A model generated the notes under the pieces. That model saw only the letters and a program-made list of their open reading frames with translations, had not been told where the DNA came from and did not search any database. Shown one piece after another: positions 18,351-27,532 of a stretch of 64,000 nucleotides of DNA (position 1 is its first letter; every line of letters begins with the position of its first letter). The DNA is taken from NCBI GenBank assembly GCA_944380285.1, contig CALWGZ010000002.1, positions 1 to 64,000 of the forward strand. The letters are read 5' to 3'. The translations under genes and the position numbers were made by a program. The stretch comes from an uncultured Christensenellaceae bacterium. GTDB taxonomy: Bacteria; Bacillota; Clostridia; Christensenellales; UBA3700.

Positions 18351-19297
18351 TATGCGTTCTCCTTCTCGACCCTGTCGAGGATGTCCTTGAGCCCCTTGTA
18401 CTGCCATGTGAAGATGTCCTTGCGCGTGACCTTTTGCATGGGCGCGATGTTCTTTGCCGCGTCGATGCGCTTGAAGATCTTGTTCCACTTGCCGACATAC
18501 GGCAGCATCCATGTAAACCAGCCGAAGATGTGGAACAGCACTTTGTGGTCGGCGTATTTGCCGGTGTGCGGTTCGAGCGTCATGAAGCCGTCGTAATGCC
18601 TGTTGACGACGAGATCGCGGATCATCTCCTCATAGCCTCCGAGCCCCAGCCCTATCGGCACTTCGACCTTCTCGGGCGAGCAGTCCTTGATGTGGTAGTA
18701 GACGACATAGTCCTTGAGCATCTCGTACGCCTTGGGCGCGTTGACGCCGCATTGGATGAAGTTGGACGCGTCGTAAGCGAGCTTGAATTGAGGATCGTTG
18801 ATCTCGGTGTAGAGTTGCAGACACCTTTCGGGCGTGTCGCCGTAGATGCGCTTTTCGTTCTCGTGCAGCAAGATGACGTCCTTGCCCTTGACCCTTTCGA
18901 GGAAGCCGCGCAATTTCTTGACGACCTCGGGGAAGTAGGCGTCGTAATCGCCGCCCTGCTTGACCCTGAACGAGAACATGCGGATGTACTTGCAGCCCAT
19001 CAATTCGCAGATCTTGACCAATTCGTCCAGCTTGGCGAGCTGCGACTCGTAAGCCGCGTCGTCGTACAGCCCTATCTTGCCGATCGGCGAACCTATCGAC
19101 GAGAACTTGATCCCCGCCGCGTCGAGACGCGGTTTGATGTCCCTCGCGAACTCTTCCGCGGTGTAGTCGGCGATGTTCTTGCCGTCGACGACGCGCGGAC
19201 ACAGGTAATGTTCGCCGAACTCTTTGATCAGCGCGATCTGGTCGTCCAGCTTGGAACTGACCTCGTCGTAAAAACCCGAAATTTTGACTTGTGACAT
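18350..19297 (-). CDS. TIM-barrel sugar isomerase/epimerase-like protein
   Basis: 315 residues. It belongs to the xylose-isomerase-like TIM barrel superfamily. The four metal ligands of the fold can be seen: Glu in LLHENEKR, Asp in AYDASNF, His in YYHIKD, Glu in MTLEPHTG. The C-terminal ~50 residues after the barrel are basic. GGAGGA precedes the ATG. It sits between two Gfo/Idh/MocA genes; relatives of this pair carry out epimerisation of inositols or, in C-glycoside cleavage systems, eliminate an aglycone from a 3-oxo-sugar. Which applies here is inference. Confidence 0.86.
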   Translation of the reverse strand: MSQVKISGFYDEVSSKLDDQIALIKEFGEHYLCPRVVDGKNIADYTAEEFARDIKPRLDAAGIKFSSIGSPIGKIGLYDDAAYESQLAKLDELVKICELMGCKYIRMFSFRVKQGGDYDAYFPEVVKKLRGFLERVKGKDVILLHENEKRIYGDTPERCLQLYTEINDPQFKLAYDASNFIQCGVNAPKAYEMLKDYVVYYHIKDCSPEKVEVPIGLGLGGYEEMIRDLVVNRHYDGFMTLEPHTGKYADHKVLFHIFGWFTWMLPYVGKWNKIFKRIDAAKNIAPMQKVTRKDIFTWQYKGLKDILDRVEKENA

Positions 19298-19319
19298 GTT
19301 TTCCTCCACCTTTGTTGCC

Positions 19320-20465
19320 TTATTGTTTGGGGCTTTGCGCCCTCTCTTGTTCGATCTTTTCGGCGAGCGCAGCCGCATATGCGTCCGCGTCGACCGGGAT
19401 CGCCTCGCGCGCGCCCGTCCAAGCGGACATATTCATCGCGTTGATCAGCGACAGCGCGCCCATTCCTTCCTCTCCTCTTGCGACAAGAAGATCGGGATCT
19501 CTCTTTTCCGCCGCGGCGACGAATGCGCGCAGCACCCTGCATTGCTGCCCGTAAAACGCATCGCAAAGATAGTTGCCTATGCCGTAGAACTTGCGCACGG
19601 TGCGATACTTTTTGTCCTCTTTGTTGCCGTAGTCGCGGCGCGAGCGCGCGTTGATCTCGCTCTCGTCCATCCTCAGCAGCTTTGCGGTCAGCATACCTCG
19701 CGTCACGGTGAGCAGTCCCTTTGTGCCGGCGATCTCCAACCTGTTGACCCCCGGCAGTTCGTGTGTCGACGCGCGGAACGAACAATCAAAGTCGCCGTAG
19801 CCGAACAGCGCGGTCACATCGTTCTCTGTCGTGATGTTCCTGCCGACGGTGCGGCACTTGCACGCCACGTCTTGGGGCATGCCGAGTATCCACTGCAACA
19901 GGTCGAGCTGATGCACGCATTGATTGATCAGCGTGCCGCCGCCCTCTCCCGACCAGCTCGCGCGCCAGCCGTTCATGTCATAGTAGTATTGCGAGCGGTA
20001 CCAATCGGTGACGGTGAAGTCGGCGCGGATGATCTTGCCGAGCCGTCCGCTCTCGACGAGGCGCTTCGCCTGCGCGTAAAGCGGATTGGTGCGCTGGTTG
20101 TACATGATCGCAAAAATTGCGTCCCTGTGTTTGTCTGCTGCGCTTATCAGCTCCGCCGCGTCCTTTGCCGTGACCGCGATCGGCTTCTCGACGAGGGTGT
20201 GCAGTCCGTGCTCCAAAGCGTATTTGCAGATCTCGACGTGCGAATAGTGCGGCGTCGCGACGACGACCGCCTCGGCGTCTCCCGAGTCGATCAGATCGCG
20301 GAAGTCGGCATATGCGTTGACGCGCCATTTGCGCTCCGCCTTGGCTCTGACCTCGGGATCGATGTCGCAGACCGCTCCGAGCTGTGCGCCCGGCACCGCG
20401 CCCTTGGCGAAGTTGTCCGCATGGCGCGAGCCCATCCTTCCGACCCCGATCACCGCGACTCTCAT
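19320..20465 (-). CDS. Gfo/Idh/MocA-family oxidoreductase (2)
   Basis: 381 residues. Rossmann motif AVIGVGRMGSRHADNF, catalytic EKP (HTLVEKPIAVT), and GEGGGTLINQCVHQLDLL with the family His. It has an ATGA overlap with the upstream GDPD-like gene and a GGAGGT site. The C-terminal segment DADAYAAALAEKIEQERAQ resembles the end of oxidoreductase (1), supporting duplication. It probably acts on a sugar or uronide; the pair may oxidise and later reduce the same carbon. Confidence 0.88.
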   Translation of the reverse strand: MRVAVIGVGRMGSRHADNFAKGAVPGAQLGAVCDIDPEVRAKAERKWRVNAYADFRDLIDSGDAEAVVVATPHYSHVEICKYALEHGLHTLVEKPIAVTAKDAAELISAADKHRDAIFAIMYNQRTNPLYAQAKRLVESGRLGKIIRADFTVTDWYRSQYYYDMNGWRASWSGEGGGTLINQCVHQLDLLQWILGMPQDVACKCRTVGRNITTENDVTALFGYGDFDCSFRASTHELPGVNRLEIAGTKGLLTVTRGMLTAKLLRMDESEINARSRRDYGNKEDKKYRTVRKFYGIGNYLCDAFYGQQCRVLRAFVAAAEKRDPDLLVARGEEGMGALSLINAMNMSAWTGAREAIPVDADAYAAALAEKIEQERAQSPKQ

Positions 20466-21112
20466 CTCGCACCTCCGCTCACGAGCGTCTTGCGACGGAT
20501 GTCCGCCGCGACGGTGGGAAGGTTGGTCGTCACGTTGGCGACGCCCCAACCTATAAAGCGCGACAGCCGTCTGTGATCGTCGAGCGTGAACACGGACAGT
20601 TTGACGCCGTTGTCGCGGCAGGCGGCGAGAAACTCGTCTGTGCCGTATTTCTTGTTGATGTTGAGCCCCGCGAAGTGGATATTGTGCGTCTCTTCGAGCG
20701 CCTTTTTGATCGCGGGCACGTTCGCCGCGGTGTACGGCAGCCCCTCGATCTTGTTGAGCCACGCCTGCCCTTCGGTCAATTGTGCGCTGTCGGACAGCCT
20801 GACAGCCCCTGTGAAGATGAGGTTGTCCGTCACCCCGACCTCTTCGGCGAGCTTGATCACGTCGCCGACGAGTCCGCGCATTTTGAGATCGCAATTGATC
20901 TTGTGCCCGGTGCGCTTTACGAGCTCGAACGCCTCTTTGAGCGTCACCTTCTTGCGATAGCTGAGCGGCGCAGGCAAATGACTGAGGTAGAGCAAGCCGT
21001 CCTTGCGATAGATGTCCACCTCGATCGCGTCGGCGCAATATACGCCGATGTTGTCAAAGTAGAGCCTCGTATTCCTGCCCGTGCCGAGCGCGCCTCCGTG
21101 TGCGGTGATCAT
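20462..21112 (-). CDS. Glycerophosphodiester phosphodiesterase-like protein (divergent)
   Basis: 216 residues, shorter than usual (about 240). GDPD pattern: ITAHGGALGTGRNT in place of the usual HRG...ENT, then DAIEVDIYRKDG, LSH, INCDLK and a C-terminal WGVANVTTNLP. The Glu of ENT is replaced by Arg, so a canonical active site is doubtful. It overlaps oxidoreductase (2) by ATGA and has AAGGAAG before its ATG. Its presence in an uronate operon suggests it has a different substrate or a lost activity. Confidence 0.75.
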   Translation of the reverse strand: MITAHGGALGTGRNTRLYFDNIGVYCADAIEVDIYRKDGLLYLSHLPAPLSYRKKVTLKEAFELVKRTGHKINCDLKMRGLVGDVIKLAEEVGVTDNLIFTGAVRLSDSAQLTEGQAWLNKIEGLPYTAANVPAIKKALEETHNIHFAGLNINKKYGTDEFLAACRDNGVKLSVFTLDDHRRLSRFIGWGVANVTTNLPTVAADIRRKTLVSGGAR

Positions 21113-21119
21113 ATCTTCC

Positions 21120-22397
21120 TTATCCCTCGATGTCCGGGATCTCGGACATATCTATCTTTTCGCCGCCGCGATGCCTTGACAGCTCCGCCGCCGCTACAAT
21201 CCTGTGACTCTCGACGGTGTCGGAGATCCAGGTGTACTGCCCGTTCGGGTCGAGTTTGCCGCGGATGAGGTCCGCGGTCGCCTTGGTGATGCCCTCGTCG
21301 CCGCCGTAGTGCCCCTTGATGACGGGGATGATGTTGACGACGATCTTGCGCTTGCCCTTGTCGAACAGCCTCAACTCGATCACGCTGCCCGTATCGTCGG
21401 CAATCAATTCGCCCTTTGTGCCGCGGATCTCGGTGTGGCGGTGGTCCTTCTCGTTGAACGCGTTGGCGGTCATCACGATCTTGACGCCGTTCTCCATCTC
21501 CATGTTGACGGTCTGGCAGTCGACGACGTCGTTGTCGCAGCCGAACACGCATCTCGACCAGAGCTTGCCGCGCTCGCCGTTCTTCAAAGCGTCGATGACG
21601 TCCGCCTTTTTGGGGCTGACGCTGAACGCATAGGTGCCCCACGGGAACTTGTGCCTCTTGAGCCCTCTGCCGACATATTGATAGGTGCACTCGTAGATGC
21701 AGCTGTCCTTGTACTTGCAGTCAAAGCAGTTGTCCGACGCGCCCTCGGGCTTGTTGGCGGAGGTGAACCAGCTGAGGTCGCCGTACGACGACAGGCTCTT
21801 GCACTTCGCGCCCGCGAACCAATAGAGCAAGTCCATGTCGTGGCAGCACTTGGCGAGCAGCATCGGAGAGGTCTCCTCCTCGCGGCGCCAATTGCCCCTG
21901 ACATAGCTGTGGCAGAAATGCCACCACGAGATGTGCTCGTCGTGCTTGATCAATTTGACCTGACCGATCACGCCCGAGTCGAGCAGCTCTTTTATCTTGC
22001 GATAGTAGTTGGCATATCTAAGCACATGGCAGACAAGCACTTTCCTGCCGTGCTCACGCGCATACTTTTCGATCTCGATGCACTCTTTGACGTCGGGGCT
22101 GACCGGCTTTTCCATCAACAGATCGTACCCGAGCGCGAGCGCCTTCATCGCGTGACCGTAGTGGTCGCGGTCCTGAGTCGCGATCACCATGACGTCGGCG
22201 ACCTTGCCCTGAGCAAAGAACTTTTCCTCGTCGGTGAAGCAATGAGCGTCGTCCACGCCCCACGCGGTCTTGACGTTGTCTATCTTCGATCGATATTTGT
22301 CGCAGATCGAGACGATCTGCACGTCTGGCATCGCATTGAGGTGTCCGCCGTAATTGCGGCCTCTCGAACCGAGACCTATCACCGCGATCTTGTGCAT
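21120..22397 (-). CDS. Gfo/Idh/MocA-family oxidoreductase (3), Cys-rich clade
   Basis: 425 residues. Rossmann motif AVIGLGSRGRNYGGHL, catalytic MEKPVSPD, and the helix AKCCHDMDLLYWFAG. A Cys-rich insertion (NCFDCKYKDSCIYECTY) follows, a feature of a distinct clade of the family in which it may bind metal. It therefore differs from the other two oxidoreductases of this operon. It starts 1 nt after the mannonate oxidoreductase gene. Substrate unknown. Confidence 0.88.
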   Translation of the reverse strand: MHKIAVIGLGSRGRNYGGHLNAMPDVQIVSICDKYRSKIDNVKTAWGVDDAHCFTDEEKFFAQGKVADVMVIATQDRDHYGHAMKALALGYDLLMEKPVSPDVKECIEIEKYAREHGRKVLVCHVLRYANYYRKIKELLDSGVIGQVKLIKHDEHISWWHFCHSYVRGNWRREEETSPMLLAKCCHDMDLLYWFAGAKCKSLSSYGDLSWFTSANKPEGASDNCFDCKYKDSCIYECTYQYVGRGLKRHKFPWGTYAFSVSPKKADVIDALKNGERGKLWSRCVFGCDNDVVDCQTVNMEMENGVKIVMTANAFNEKDHRHTEIRGTKGELIADDTGSVIELRLFDKGKRKIVVNIIPVIKGHYGGDEGITKATADLIRGKLDPNGQYTWISDTVESHRIVAAAELSRHRGGEKIDMSEIPDIEG

Positions 22398-22398
22398 A

Positions 22399-23232
22399 TC
22401 AAACCCCCGAATAGGCGGAGAAGCCGCCGTCGATCGGCACGACGATGCCGGTGACGAAGCCCGCCTTTGAGTCGTCGGTCAGGAACGTCAGCGTGCCGAG
22501 GATCTCCTCCGGCTCGCCGAACCTGCCCATCGGAGTGCCGGCGAGGATCTTTTGCGCCCTCGCGGTCGGCTTGCCGTCATTGTCGAACAGCAGCCCGTAA
22601 TTCTGCTTGGTGACAAAGAAGCCGGGCGCGATCGCGTTGACTCTGATGCCCTCTTTGGCGAAGTGCACCGCGAGCCACTCGGTGAAGTTGCTGACCGCCG
22701 CCTTCGCGCCGCTGTATGCGGGGATGCGGGTGAGCGGACGGAACGCGTTCATCGACGAGACGTTGACGATGTTGCCGCCTCTGCCGATCATATCCGCCGC
22801 AAACACCTGAGTCGTGAGGAAGGTCGCGAGGAAGTTGAGCTTGAACACAAAGTCCACGCCGCCGCCGTCGAGGTCGAAGAAGCTCTTGACGTCGGGGTCT
22901 TTCATGTCTTTGATGTCAAAGTAGTCGTTGGTGGTCGTGCCCTTGGGGTTGTTGCCGCCCGCGCCGTTGATCAGGATGTCGGTGAGACCGAGCTCCTTGT
23001 TGATCAGCTCCTTTGCCGCCGCCATGCTGTCCTTTTCGAGGCAGTTGACAGCGTACGCCTTGGCGACGCCGCCGTCGGCAACGATCTCGTCCGCGACCTT
23101 TTGAGCCGCGTCCTTGTTGAGGTCGAGCACCGCTACCTTTGCGCCCAGCCTCGCATACTCTTTCGCCATCATGCTGCACAGGATGCCGCCCGCGCCGGTG
23201 ATGACGACCACTTTGTCCTTGTAAACTTCCAT
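22399..23232 (-). CDS. uxuB: SDR-family D-mannonate oxidoreductase (fructuronate reductase)
   Basis: 277 residues. Short-chain dehydrogenase: VITGAGGILCSMMAKEYARLG, NGAGGNNPKG, catalytic Ser in VSSMNA and YSGAK. The long insertion after NNPKG is typical of the SDR-type mannonate oxidoreductases of Firmicutes and differs from the unrelated E. coli UxuB. It reduces D-fructuronate to D-mannonate, the step between uxaC and uxuA, which flank it in this operon. GGGAGAAG precedes the ATG. Role assigned with help from context. Confidence 0.86.
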   Translation of the reverse strand: MEVYKDKVVVITGAGGILCSMMAKEYARLGAKVAVLDLNKDAAQKVADEIVADGGVAKAYAVNCLEKDSMAAAKELINKELGLTDILINGAGGNNPKGTTTNDYFDIKDMKDPDVKSFFDLDGGGVDFVFKLNFLATFLTTQVFAADMIGRGGNIVNVSSMNAFRPLTRIPAYSGAKAAVSNFTEWLAVHFAKEGIRVNAIAPGFFVTKQNYGLLFDNDGKPTARAQKILAGTPMGRFGEPEEILGTLTFLTDDSKAGFVTGIVVPIDGGFSAYSGV

Positions 23233-23254
23233 ATTTTCTTCTCCCTTTATAATA

Positions 23255-24325
23255 TCAATATTTAACGGTCGGGACGTACTTGCCGCGAGCCTTGCCCACA
23301 GCCTCGATTATCCCGTCCAAATACATCGCGCCGAGTGCGCGATCGTACAGACCGTAACCGGCTCTGCCCTTTTCGCCCCAGATCATCCTGCCGTGATCGG
23401 GTCTGACGTAGCCGTCGAAGTCGATGTCGTACAACGCGTTCACGATGTCGTACATGTCCAGGCTCCCCTTGTCGGAGATGTGTCCGCTCTCCTCAAAGCA
23501 ACGCTCGCCGGTGATCTTGACGTTGCGCAAATGCGCAAACGCGATCCTGTCCTTGCACGCGCCGATCATCTCGGGCAGTTTGTTGGCGGGGTCTACGCCC
23601 AGCGAACCGGTGCAGAAAGTGATGCCGTTGTACGGGCTGTCGACGATGGAGAACATGCGCTTGTAGCTCGCGCTGCCGGTGATGATACGCGGCAGTCCGA
23701 AGATGCCCCACGGCGGATCGTCGGGGTGGATCGCCATCCTCACGCCGTACTCCTCGGCGACGGGGATGACCTCTTTGAGGAAGGTCGCGAAGTTGCCCCA
23801 CAGCTTCTCTTCGTCGACATCCTTATATCTGCCCAGCAGCTCTTTGAGCCCGTCTTTTGTGTAGCTCTCGTCCCAGCCGGGCAGGCTGAGCTCGCTCTTG
23901 AGCGGATCGAGCGACAGCACGGTGTCGCGGTCGTACGCAAGCGCGTTGGAGCCGTCGGGCAGCTGCTTGGCAAGGTCGCTGCGCAGCCAGTCGAACACGG
24001 GCATGAAGTTGTAGCAAATGCACCTCACGCCGGCGTTGCCCAATCTGCGGACGTTCTCCTTGTAATTGTCGATCAGCCTCGCGGCGTCGGGACCGCCCAG
24101 CTTGATCTCTTCGTGCACGGGCACGCTTTCGACGACTTCGAATTCCAATCCCTTGGCGTTGGCGAGCGACTTGAGCCTGTTGATGCTTTCGTTGCTCCAC
24201 ACCTCGCCGACCGGGGTGTCGTAGACGGCGGTGACAACGCCCGTCATGCACGGGATCTGCCTGATCGCGTCAAGCGTGATCGCGTCGTTCTCGCCGTACC
24301 AGCGGAAAGTCATTTTGAATGCCAT
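23255..24325 (-). CDS. uxuA: Mannonate dehydratase
   Basis: 356 residues, normal length. It dehydrates D-mannonate to 2-keto-3-deoxygluconate. Family features: MTFRWYGENDAITLDAIRQIPCMTGVVTA at the start, CYNFMPVFDWLRSD, HPDDPPWGIFGLPRI and YVRPDHGRMIW, all hallmarks of UxuA. GGAGGG precedes the ATG, which directly follows the uxaC stop (TAAATG). Confidence 0.97.
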   Translation of the reverse strand: MAFKMTFRWYGENDAITLDAIRQIPCMTGVVTAVYDTPVGEVWSNESINRLKSLANAKGLEFEVVESVPVHEEIKLGGPDAARLIDNYKENVRRLGNAGVRCICYNFMPVFDWLRSDLAKQLPDGSNALAYDRDTVLSLDPLKSELSLPGWDESYTKDGLKELLGRYKDVDEEKLWGNFATFLKEVIPVAEEYGVRMAIHPDDPPWGIFGLPRIITGSASYKRMFSIVDSPYNGITFCTGSLGVDPANKLPEMIGACKDRIAFAHLRNVKITGERCFEESGHISDKGSLDMYDIVNALYDIDFDGYVRPDHGRMIWGEKGRAGYGLYDRALGAMYLDGIIEAVGKARGKYVPTVKY

Positions 24326-25696
24326 TTATTTTCCCTCCGTAAGAGCTTTCGCATTGCCGTAGCAGAGCGCCCTTGCGACCTTCTCAGCCCTGCCGAGATC
24401 GCCGCCTGCGGTCTTTGCCAGCCAATTGCAGACGATCTGCCTGTAATAGTCGTGACGCGTATAGGACAAGAAGCTGCGGCTGTCGGTCAGCATGCCCACC
24501 ATGGATATGATGTGCCCCAGCTCGCCCAGCGTGTCGAGCGTGTCTTCCATCCCGCGTCTGTGATCGCAGAACCACCAGCTGATGCCGATGTGCACCCCTC
24601 TGAACGCGCCCGCCAAAGTGACCAGCGGATAGTACGCGGTCGGATTGAGCGAATAGAGTATCGTCTCGGGCAGAGCGTTTGCACCGTTCATCGCGTCGAG
24701 CATGCGCGCGACTCTTGCGGTCGGCACGGGGTCGGCGGCGCAGTCAAAGCCCGCATCCGCACCGATCTCGGCAAACGCCTTGCCGTTGCAGTTGCGCGCA
24801 ACGGACAGATGCATCTGCATCACCATGCCGCGCGCCTTGTATCCCTTCGCAAGGAAGAGGTAGAGCGCGCCCTTGTAGGCGTCGACCTCCTCCGCCGAGA
24901 CCGCCTCGCCGGCGATCAACTTGTCAAAAATCTTTGCCGCCTCGGCGTCGTCCGCTATGCTTGCCGGGAAGCCCTCGACGCCTATGTCCGAGAACTTGCA
25001 GCCGTGCGCCTTGAAGTAGTCCATGCGCGCGAGGATCGCCTTTTTGAAACCGTCGAAGTCGTCGGCATCGACGCCTGCCGCCTTCGCGAGCGCGCGGACG
25101 TACTCCGCATAGCCCGGCTTGTCCGCCGAAACCAGCTTGTCCGTACGAAAAGAGGGCGCGACCTTGATGTCAAAGCTCTTGTCGGCGGCGATCGCCTCGT
25201 GCCAACGCAGGTCGTCGCACGGATCGTCCGTCGTCGCGACGTACTCGACGTCCGCCATCTTCATCAACTTGCGGGGCGAGAGCTTTTTCGCGGCAATGAC
25301 CGCGTTTGCCTCGTCCCAGATCTTTTGCGCATTCTCCGCATTGAGCGGAAGATCTATCCCGAAAAAGAAGCCCAGCTCCGACTGCACCCAATCTTTGATG
25401 GGGTTGCCGAACGCATAGCCCGTCGCCTCGGCAAACGCGACGAACTTGTCCTTCATCGGCGCGTCGCCGGTGATCAGCCTCTCGTCGACGCCGAAACCGC
25501 GCATCAGACGCCACTTGTAGTGGTCGCCGCCGAGCCACATGCCGCCGATGTCCTCAAACGGCTTGTCCTCAAAGATCTCCTGCGGCGACAGGTGGCAGTG
25601 ATAGTCCACTATCGGCAAGCCCTCGACCTTGTCGTAGAGCGCCCTTGCCGCGTCGCTTGCAAGCAGATCGACCGTCTTACCTCTGTACTCTGCCAC
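24326..25696 (-). CDS. uxaC: Glucuronate (uronate) isomerase
   Basis: 456 residues. It converts glucuronate to fructuronate (and galacturonate to tagaturonate). Amidohydrolase-like metal motif VDYHCHLSP near the start, WLGGDHYKWRLMR, and GISWWFCDHRRGMEDTLD. The start is GTG at 25696 with AAGGAGACGG upstream and overlaps the 3' end of kdgK by 20 nt. In this operon the reaction feeds uxuB and uxuA, so D-glucuronate is the likely sugar. Confidence 0.97.
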   Translation of the reverse strand: MAEYRGKTVDLLASDAARALYDKVEGLPIVDYHCHLSPQEIFEDKPFEDIGGMWLGGDHYKWRLMRGFGVDERLITGDAPMKDKFVAFAEATGYAFGNPIKDWVQSELGFFFGIDLPLNAENAQKIWDEANAVIAAKKLSPRKLMKMADVEYVATTDDPCDDLRWHEAIAADKSFDIKVAPSFRTDKLVSADKPGYAEYVRALAKAAGVDADDFDGFKKAILARMDYFKAHGCKFSDIGVEGFPASIADDAEAAKIFDKLIAGEAVSAEEVDAYKGALYLFLAKGYKARGMVMQMHLSVARNCNGKAFAEIGADAGFDCAADPVPTARVARMLDAMNGANALPETILYSLNPTAYYPLVTLAGAFRGVHIGISWWFCDHRRGMEDTLDTLGELGHIISMVGMLTDSRSFLSYTRHDYYRQIVCNWLAKTAGGDLGRAEKVARALCYGNAKALTEGK

Positions 25697-26702
25697 TGCC
25701 GTCTCCTTGCATGAGTTTGAGGACCTCGTCCTCGCTCACCGCGTTGAAATCGCCTTCGATCGTGTGTTTGAGGCAGGACGCCGCGACCGCAAATTCGAGC
25801 GCTTTCGCCTCGTCCCAACCGTTGACAAGCCCGTGGATAAGTCCTGCGCCGAAGCTGTCGCCGCCGCCCACTCTGTCGATGATGTCGACGTCGTAATGCT
25901 TGCTCGCAAACACCTTGTCCGCGGTCACGAGGATCGCCGACCAGCCGTTGCGCCCCGCGCTGTAACTCTCGCGCAGCGTGAACGCGACCGCCTTCATCGA
26001 CGGGAACATCCCGAGCACCTTGCGCCCGATCTCGGCATAGCCGTCCGCGGACAGCTTGCCGCCCTCTATCGAACTGCCCTTCGCCTCGATGCCGAACACG
26101 TCCTTGCAGTCCTCTTCGTTGCTGATCAAATAGGTGACGCCGTCGAGAAGCGAACTCATGACCCTGTTCGCCTTTTCGCGGCTCCAAAGTTTTTTACGGA
26201 AGTTGAGGTCGCACGACACCGCAATGCCGCGCGTTTTCGCCTCTTTCATCAAAGCGGCGACCATGTCGGCGGCTTTGTCCGAGATCGCCGGAGTGATGCC
26301 CGTCCAATGCAGCCAATCGACGCCGTCCAAAAGCGCGGATGCGTCATAATCTTTCGCCTCGATCTCGCTGATCGCGCTGTGCGCCCTGTCGTAGATGACC
26401 TGCGACGCACGCTGCGAATATCCCTTTTCGCAAAAATAGATGCCCATCCTGTCGCCGCCGCGGACGATCTTGTCCACGCCGACGCCCCTGCCGCGCAGCG
26501 TGTTGACGCATGCGTCAGCGATGGGATTGAGCGGCAGCTTGGTGAAGAACTCAGCATTGTCGCCGAATTGCGCAAGCGACACCGCAACATTCGCCTCGCC
26601 TCCGCCGTACACCGCCTCGTAGCTGTCCGTCTGGATGATGCGCTTGTACCCGGGCGGCTGAAGCCTGAGCATGATCTCCCCTGCGGTCAAGACCTTTTTC
26701 AT
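25677..26702 (-). CDS. kdgK: 2-keto-3-deoxygluconate kinase (PfkB family)
   Basis: 341 residues. PfkB sugar kinase with YGGGEANVAVSLAQFG near the start and the ATP-site signature DRVGGGDSFGAGLIHGL containing the catalytic Asp. It phosphorylates KDG to KDPG. It overlaps uxaC by 20 nt and the kdgA stop by ATGA. Length and order relative to kdgA are typical. Confidence 0.95.
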   Translation of the reverse strand: MKKVLTAGEIMLRLQPPGYKRIIQTDSYEAVYGGGEANVAVSLAQFGDNAEFFTKLPLNPIADACVNTLRGRGVGVDKIVRGGDRMGIYFCEKGYSQRASQVIYDRAHSAISEIEAKDYDASALLDGVDWLHWTGITPAISDKAADMVAALMKEAKTRGIAVSCDLNFRKKLWSREKANRVMSSLLDGVTYLISNEEDCKDVFGIEAKGSSIEGGKLSADGYAEIGRKVLGMFPSMKAVAFTLRESYSAGRNGWSAILVTADKVFASKHYDVDIIDRVGGGDSFGAGLIHGLVNGWDEAKALEFAVAASCLKHTIEGDFNAVSEDEVLKLMQGDGSGRVQR

Positions 26703-27346
26703 GCCTTACCTCCCCTGACGGCGGCGATCTTTGCGACAAGTTCGCGCGCGGTGTTCTCGACCGCGCCGAAGTCGCCGCTCGCCGCGCCCTTTGTCAAAAA
26801 GCTGCCCGCGCCGACCGCATAGGCTCCCGCCTTGAACCAATCGGCGATGTTGTCGAGATTGACCCCGCCGGTGGGCATGATGTCCAGCTGCGGCAAAGGA
26901 CCTTTGAGCGCCTTGAGCCCCTTGGGACCCGCGACGTCGCCGGGGAACAACTTGACCAAGTTCACTCCCGCTTCGAGCGCCGCGACCGCCTCTGTCGGAC
27001 TGAAAACGCCCGGCACGACCGCGACCGCGTATCTGTTGCAAAGTTTGATCGTATCGAGATTGAGCGCGGGCGAGAACACGAACTTCGCCCCGGCGAGGAT
27101 CGCCGCACGGGCGGTCTCGGGATCGAGCACGCTGCCCGCCCCTACGATGACATCGTCGCCGTATCGGGAGCAAAGCTCCGCGATCAGCCTGTCCGCCCCG
27201 GGCACGGTGAACGTGACCTCGATCAGCTTGACGCCGCCGCGCACGCATGCGTCGACGGAGGCAAGCGCCTTTTCGAACCCGTCGCCTCTGATGACGGCGA
27301 CGACTCCGCACTCTCCGATCTTTTGCAAAACCTGTTGTCTGTTCAT
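26699..27346 (-). CDS. kdgA: KDPG aldolase
   Basis: 215 residues. It splits 2-keto-3-deoxy-6-phosphogluconate into pyruvate and glyceraldehyde-3-phosphate. Visible motifs: GVVAVIRG, LIEVTFTVPGA (catalytic Glu), Schiff-base Lys in VNLVKLFPGD, and MPTGGVNLDN. Three in-frame ATGs lie close together; the one at 27346 (MNRQQVLQK) has GAGG 6 nt upstream and fits the family best. It is the first gene of the long operon, under the promoter at 27436-27464. Confidence 0.95.
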   Translation of the reverse strand: MNRQQVLQKIGECGVVAVIRGDGFEKALASVDACVRGGVKLIEVTFTVPGADRLIAELCSRYGDDVIVGAGSVLDPETARAAILAGAKFVFSPALNLDTIKLCNRYAVAVVPGVFSPTEAVAALEAGVNLVKLFPGDVAGPKGLKALKGPLPQLDIMPTGGVNLDNIADWFKAGAYAVGAGSFLTKGAASGDFGAVENTARELVAKIAAVRGGKA

Positions 27347-27435
27347 ATCCATCCTCATCTTTCGGGCACGATCGCGCCCCGATGTCTTGCGCTCGATGTC
27401 GGACGCGCATGCGCCCGCAATTCGGGTACATTCTT

Positions 27436-27464
27436 ATTATAAAATATTTGTCACCGAATTTCAA
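27436..27464 (-). promoter_or_regulatory. Promoter of the kdgA-to-12319 uronate operon
   Basis: TTGAAA (27459-27464), 17 nt, TATAAT (27436-27441) on the minus strand. Its -35 lies 20 bp from the -35 of the divergent araC promoter, so one bound regulator could affect both. Confidence 0.75.
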
Positions 27465-27484
27465 GTAATAACTTCTCAAAATTA

Positions 27485-27513
27485 TGGACAAAACGGTTGA
27501 GTTCTGCTATAAT
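27485..27513 (+). promoter_or_regulatory. Promoter of the AraC-family regulator
   Basis: TGGACA (27485-27490), 17 nt, TATAAT (27508-27513). The ribosome site AGGAGGTG follows at 27521-27528. Confidence 0.7.
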
Positions 27514-27532
27514 CAAAACAAGGAGGTGCGAC

